64,000 bases of DNA from JAWLDV01 sp046537975 (lineage in GTDB: Bacteria > Desulfobacterota > Desulfobulbia > Desulfobulbales > SURF-16). Positions 60,997 to 64,000 of this stretch are shown here, in pieces. Each line of letters starts with the position of its first letter. Positions within the stretch are counted from its first letter, which is position 1. The notes below the pieces were generated by a model. That model worked only from the letters and a program-made list of their open reading frames with translations, did not search any database and was not told the DNA's origin. Made by a program: the position numbers and the translations under genes. Location of the stretch: assembly GCA_046537975.1 (NCBI GenBank), contig JBKHJR010000001.1:71945-135944 (forward strand), read 5' to 3'.

Positions 60997-61394
60997 TGAG
61001 CAAACTTAACATCATGGTAGTGGACGATTCGGCCCTGGTCGTAAAGAGGTTGGCGGCCATGCTTGAACAGTTGGGGCACGAGGTCAGCAAGGTCTGCAAA
61101 ACCGGTACGGAGGCCGTCCAGACCGTGGAATATTTAGTTAAAAACGGCCATCCCCTGCCTGATCTTATTACCATGGATATCACCATGCCGGACATGGACG
61201 GTATTAATGCAACCCAACACATCCTGAACGCCTACCCCGAGGCCCTGATTATCATGGTCACTTCCCACGGCCAGGAGCAGATGGTTATCGATGCGGTCAA
61301 GGCCGGGGCTAAAGGCTATGTGCTCAAGCCGATCAAACAGGACAAGCTCCAGGAGAGCATCAAGAGCGTCATCTCCCACTATAAGAAAAAGTAG
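60996..61394 (+). CDS. CheY-like single-domain response regulator
   Basis: The 132-residue receiver has all phosphorylation-site residues: acidic pair Asp10-Asp11, phospho-acceptor Asp61 (TMDITMPDMDG), the Thr/Ser switch at 89-90 (MVTSHG) and Lys111 (LKPIKQ). It has no output domain, so it must act by binding another protein, as CheY does at the flagellar motor. It overlaps the previous gene by one base (TAATG) with GGAGG upstream, and ends the five-gene hydrogenase-kinase operon. Confidence 0.93.
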   Translation: MSKLNIMVVDDSALVVKRLAAMLEQLGHEVSKVCKTGTEAVQTVEYLVKNGHPLPDLITMDITMPDMDGINATQHILNAYPEALIIMVTSHGQEQMVIDAVKAGAKGYVLKPIKQDKLQESIKSVISHYKKK

Positions 61395-61489
61395 GAGGGG
61401 CTGCTTTCTTGTCCGGAATCTCTTATTATATTTTAAGAAATCCCGAACTTATCTGGTCCTGGTAGTGCCTCACTTCCTGGAATCAGGAA

Positions 61490-62062
61490 TCATGCCCCGG
61501 ATTTTCCCTGACTTGTATAGGTCTGTTCCAACCGATGTAAAAGCTGGTGGAATTCTTCATGTTTGCCTGGTCCTATAAGTTCTTCTTCGATCTGCTCGAA
61601 TGCCGCTGAGAGCTCGGCTTGTTTGTCCGGCCCGAGCATATCGGCGGCCATTGGGAAAAGGTCATTTTCTTCCTTTTCAATGTGGCGGTTCAGCAGGGTT
61701 ACGTAAGCTATGCCGGCATTCTCTATTCTATTAGCGGCTGTTTTATAGCCGGATATAAAGTTTCCCGCCGCATCCCTGAGTTCTTCGACAAGATGGCGGG
61801 CCTGTTCGTGTTCCTGGAGCAAATCCCCGATAGGGCTTTGAGCCCGTGTCACTCCTGCGGATTCCAAGGCGGGAAACAAAAAATCCTCTTCCTTGCCATG
61901 ATGACAGCGATCCAGAAAAACAATTAAGAATTCGAGGATGGCATTGAAGTCCCTGGTATTGATTCCCCGGCCGCGTGCGTATCTTGCGGCCACAACTTCA
62001 ATAACCTTAAGCATGGTTTCCACGGCCCGGTGTTCATTTTTGAGTTCCTCAATCGGTCCCAT
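61490..62062 (-). CDS. Hemerythrin-domain protein
   Basis: The 190-residue helical protein has the diiron-binding His/Glu pattern of bacterial hemerythrins: EHRAVETML, FLDRCHHGKEEDFLFPAL, LLQEHEQARHLVEEL and LLNRHIEKEENDLFP. Such proteins bind O2 or help protect or deliver iron in microaerophiles. It converges with the CheY gene and follows the efflux-pump gene's direction. No other domain is attached. Confidence 0.92.
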   Translation of the reverse strand: MGPIEELKNEHRAVETMLKVIEVVAARYARGRGINTRDFNAILEFLIVFLDRCHHGKEEDFLFPALESAGVTRAQSPIGDLLQEHEQARHLVEELRDAAGNFISGYKTAANRIENAGIAYVTLLNRHIEKEENDLFPMAADMLGPDKQAELSAAFEQIEEELIGPGKHEEFHQLLHRLEQTYTSQGKSGA

Positions 62063-62189
62063 TAAACACCCTCAATCTTTCTATGGGTTACATTATATTG
62101 AATTTCCATTTTGATACACGCCTGCTCCTGCTTTTTCTTTATCTTGATATTGTTTCTGATGCTGCCCGCGTTGAATATACCTCTTATCA

Positions 62190-64000
62190 TTACCCTGTTT
62201 CTTCATTATTCTCAAGGGGGTCGCCTGTTTCGATTCCGATTTTTTCCACGATGCCCAGATCCCCGAGCACCAGGTACATGCAGGGGATTGCCAGCAGTAC
62301 CAGAACCGTGCTGGCCAGCAGGCCGAAGGTCGTGCTGATGACCAGGGGGATCAGGATCTGGGCCTGAAGGCTTTTTTCGAAAAGCAGGGGCAGAAGTCCG
62401 GCTATTGTGGTTGTCGAGGTCATCAGTACCGCCCTGAATCTTTTCCGACTGGCCCGGGCCGCTGCCTCATACATGGACAGCCCCTCTTTTCTGGCATTTT
62501 TAAGAAAAATCACCAGCAGGATGGAATCATTGACTACCACTCCGCCCAGGGCGATAAACCCCAGCAGGCTCGGCATGCTGATAGGCACACCCATCAGGCC
62601 GTGTCCCCATACCACGCCGATTAAGGAAAATGGGATGGCCAACATGACAATAATTGGTTCGGTATAGGTCCTGAACTGGAAACTGAGCAGGACAAAAATT
62701 CCGATAAAGCCGATCATCATGGCCCAGAGCATCGATTTCCGGGTGGTATTCGTTTCTTCAAGGGAACCGGCAACAGAGAGTTTCAGGCCGGGATAGGCTT
62801 CAGTAAATTCTTTGAAGTAAGTGCTGCGGAAAAGGCTCATTAACTCGTTGGTGTTGATCAGCCGGTTATCCACATCTCCGCGGAGAGTCACTGCCCGCAT
62901 GCCGTTGAAGCGGGCGATTCGCGCCCATCCCCGGGCAGATTCCCATTCGGCAACAGACTGCAGCGGCACCCTGCCTCCGTTCGGCAGAATTAGGTCAAAA
63001 TTTTCAATATCATCCAGACTGCTCCGATCCGGATCGGCAAAACGGACCTCGATTTCATAGGATTCCGGACCAATCTGGATTTCATCGGCTTCCACGCCCT
63101 GGAATGCCGCCCGCAGCTGGCTGCTTACTTCTGCTGCCTCAATGCCCATGCCGTGTACTCCTTCCTTCATCCGCAGGCGCAGCTCCGGTTTACCGGGGCG
63201 CAGGTCGTCCGCCAGATTGACTACGCCATTGAATTGGCCGAACCAGTCTTTCAGGTCCGTAACCGCCTTTTTCATCTTACTTAGGTCGTTTCCCCGCAAG
63301 CGCACTTCAATGGGGCGTCCCCCCGGTCCGAACCCCGGCTCTCCCAGGGTCAGGCTGATGACATCCGGCAGGTCGCCGATCCGCCTTCGCCATTCAGCCA
63401 AATATTCGTCAATGGTCCCACTGCGTTTTTCCGCGGTCAGCAGGTCCACGGTAATGGTCGCCACGTGCGGACCGTTTTCAAAGGCCTCGGTATTCAGGTT
63501 GTACTGGACATAGGAATTGCGAACCAGGTCCTGTTTCTCCGGCTGGCGGGATTTGAAATGCTGATTGGTCTGTTCCAGGGCCCCGGTGATTTCGGCAACC
63601 ACGGCTTCGGTTTTCGATAAGGGTGTGCCCTGGGGCAGCAGGAGCCGGGCCAGGACCAGGTCTCCTTCCAGTTCGGGAAATCCCTGGAATTTGATTTTGC
63701 CGCCGGCCACCATCCCCAGGGACAGGATAAATATGGCGATGAGGCAGGATAAAAACAGATACCGCCATTTCAGAAGGACCTTTACAGAACTGCCCACCAG
63801 TTGATCCCGCAGCCAGTGGAAAATCAAGTCAAAACGCCGGCGGAAGCGGTTGGATTTCCCGGGATCAAAGCCGTGCATGGCGTGATTGAGATGGGCGGGC
63901 AATATCCAGAAGGCCTCTATCAGGCTTACAGCCAAAACCAGGATCAGCATCATGGGCACCACCCGCAGGACTTTGCCGATCTGTCCCTCGATAAAGGCCA
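62190..64000 (-). CDS. RND-family efflux pump permease (AcrB/HAE1 type), C-terminal part
   Basis: The frame runs off the right edge, so the N-terminus is missing; about 600 residues remain. They include the middle membrane segments (PMMLILVLAVSLIEAFWILPAHLNH-type), the second periplasmic porter domain with GRPIEVRLRGNDL, and the last membrane block (IPFSLIGVVWGHGLMG, LLGFIALGGVVVNDSILLV, VLMTSTTTIAGLLPLL). It pumps drugs or lipophilic compounds out with a membrane-fusion and outer-membrane partner, whose genes lie outside. The conserved GxVVND motif marks the usual hydrophobe-efflux subgroup rather than heavy-metal CusA. Confidence 0.93.
   Translation of the reverse strand, partial: AFIEGQIGKVLRVVPMMLILVLAVSLIEAFWILPAHLNHAMHGFDPGKSNRFRRRFDLIFHWLRDQLVGSSVKVLLKWRYLFLSCLIAIFILSLGMVAGGKIKFQGFPELEGDLVLARLLLPQGTPLSKTEAVVAEITGALEQTNQHFKSRQPEKQDLVRNSYVQYNLNTEAFENGPHVATITVDLLTAEKRSGTIDEYLAEWRRRIGDLPDVISLTLGEPGFGPGGRPIEVRLRGNDLSKMKKAVTDLKDWFGQFNGVVNLADDLRPGKPELRLRMKEGVHGMGIEAAEVSSQLRAAFQGVEADEIQIGPESYEIEVRFADPDRSSLDDIENFDLILPNGGRVPLQSVAEWESARGWARIARFNGMRAVTLRGDVDNRLINTNELMSLFRSTYFKEFTEAYPGLKLSVAGSLEETNTTRKSMLWAMMIGFIGIFVLLSFQFRTYTEPIIVMLAIPFSLIGVVWGHGLMGVPISMPSLLGFIALGGVVVNDSILLVIFLKNARKEGLSMYEAAARASRKRFRAVLMTSTTTIAGLLPLLFEKSLQAQILIPLVISTTFGLLASTVLVLLAIPCMYLVLGDLGIVEKIGIETGDPLENNEETG

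Overview
The window is a dense, moderately GC-rich bacterial chromosome segment with about 58 gene loci, read in both directions, and no rRNA, tRNA, IS element or CRISPR array that I could recognise. The gene content points to a Gram-negative anaerobe or microaerophile, most likely of the Desulfobacterota type: Tat-exported redox enzymes, a 12-heme cytochrome c, a [NiFe] hydrogenase, an AhbD-like radical SAM haem synthase, a UGA-encoded selenoprotein, cobalamin genes, hemerythrin and HDOD-GGDEF signalling. The taxonomic placement is inference from gene content only.

Layout. 1-7.2 kb: the 3' end of a DnaE-type polymerase, a CPA2 antiporter with Usp domains, an internally deleted S-adenosylhomocysteinase, a ferric-reductase-like flavocytochrome and a YceI protein. 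7.6-10.8 kb: a four-gene operon encoding a Rad50-like ATPase split into two polypeptides, an Mre11-like nuclease and a small coiled-coil protein. 10.8-18.7 kb: purA, tatBC, rtcA, a peroxiredoxin-like selenoprotein, a PEMT/ICMT-like membrane protein, a lipoprotein and a multi-TM channel-like protein. 19.2-26.2 kb: a truncated small ORF, a frameshifted Mrp ATPase, a deleted ArsP_2-type transporter, then a periplasmic aldehyde oxidoreductase cluster (PaoABC-like) with its XdhC chaperone and MocA cytidylyltransferase. 26.5-34.3 kb: DHH phosphoesterase, PhoH, MsrAB, HDOD-GAF-GGDEF, MntP and a NapH-like ferredoxin protein. 34.8-43.9 kb: a coiled-coil periplasmic protein, dinB, glgX, cbiB, cobQ, a DksA/TraR protein, a radical SAM protein and pcm. 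44-49.6 kb: a minus-strand operon nadE - 12-heme cytochrome - hisD - rsmG. 49.9-53.6 kb: a haem operon ahbD-like - hemE - HD protein - hemH. 53.7-55.4 kb: rlpA, a PAS protein and a decayed gene upstream of it. 55.6-61.4 kb: the most striking locus, a [NiFe] hydrogenase pair fused by operon structure to a periplasmic di-haem CheA-like kinase, a CheX/CheC-like protein and a CheY. 61.5-64 kb: hemerythrin and the 3' part of an RND efflux pump gene.

How genes work together. The hydrogenase locus reads as a periplasmic hydrogen or redox sensor: the catalytic subunit lacks the usual C-terminal maturation peptide, as sensory hydrogenases do, and electrons could pass to the two c-haems in the kinase's extracytoplasmic domain. 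The split Rad50/Mre11 operon looks like a complete DNA end-processing machine built from four separate polypeptides. The haem operon suggests a mixed route in which HemE, a HemH-type chelatase and an AhbD-type decarboxylating synthase cooperate. Three separate genes carry what look like large in-frame internal deletions that keep both ends, plus one frameshift and one decayed gene; this clustering is either real gene decay or an assembly effect.
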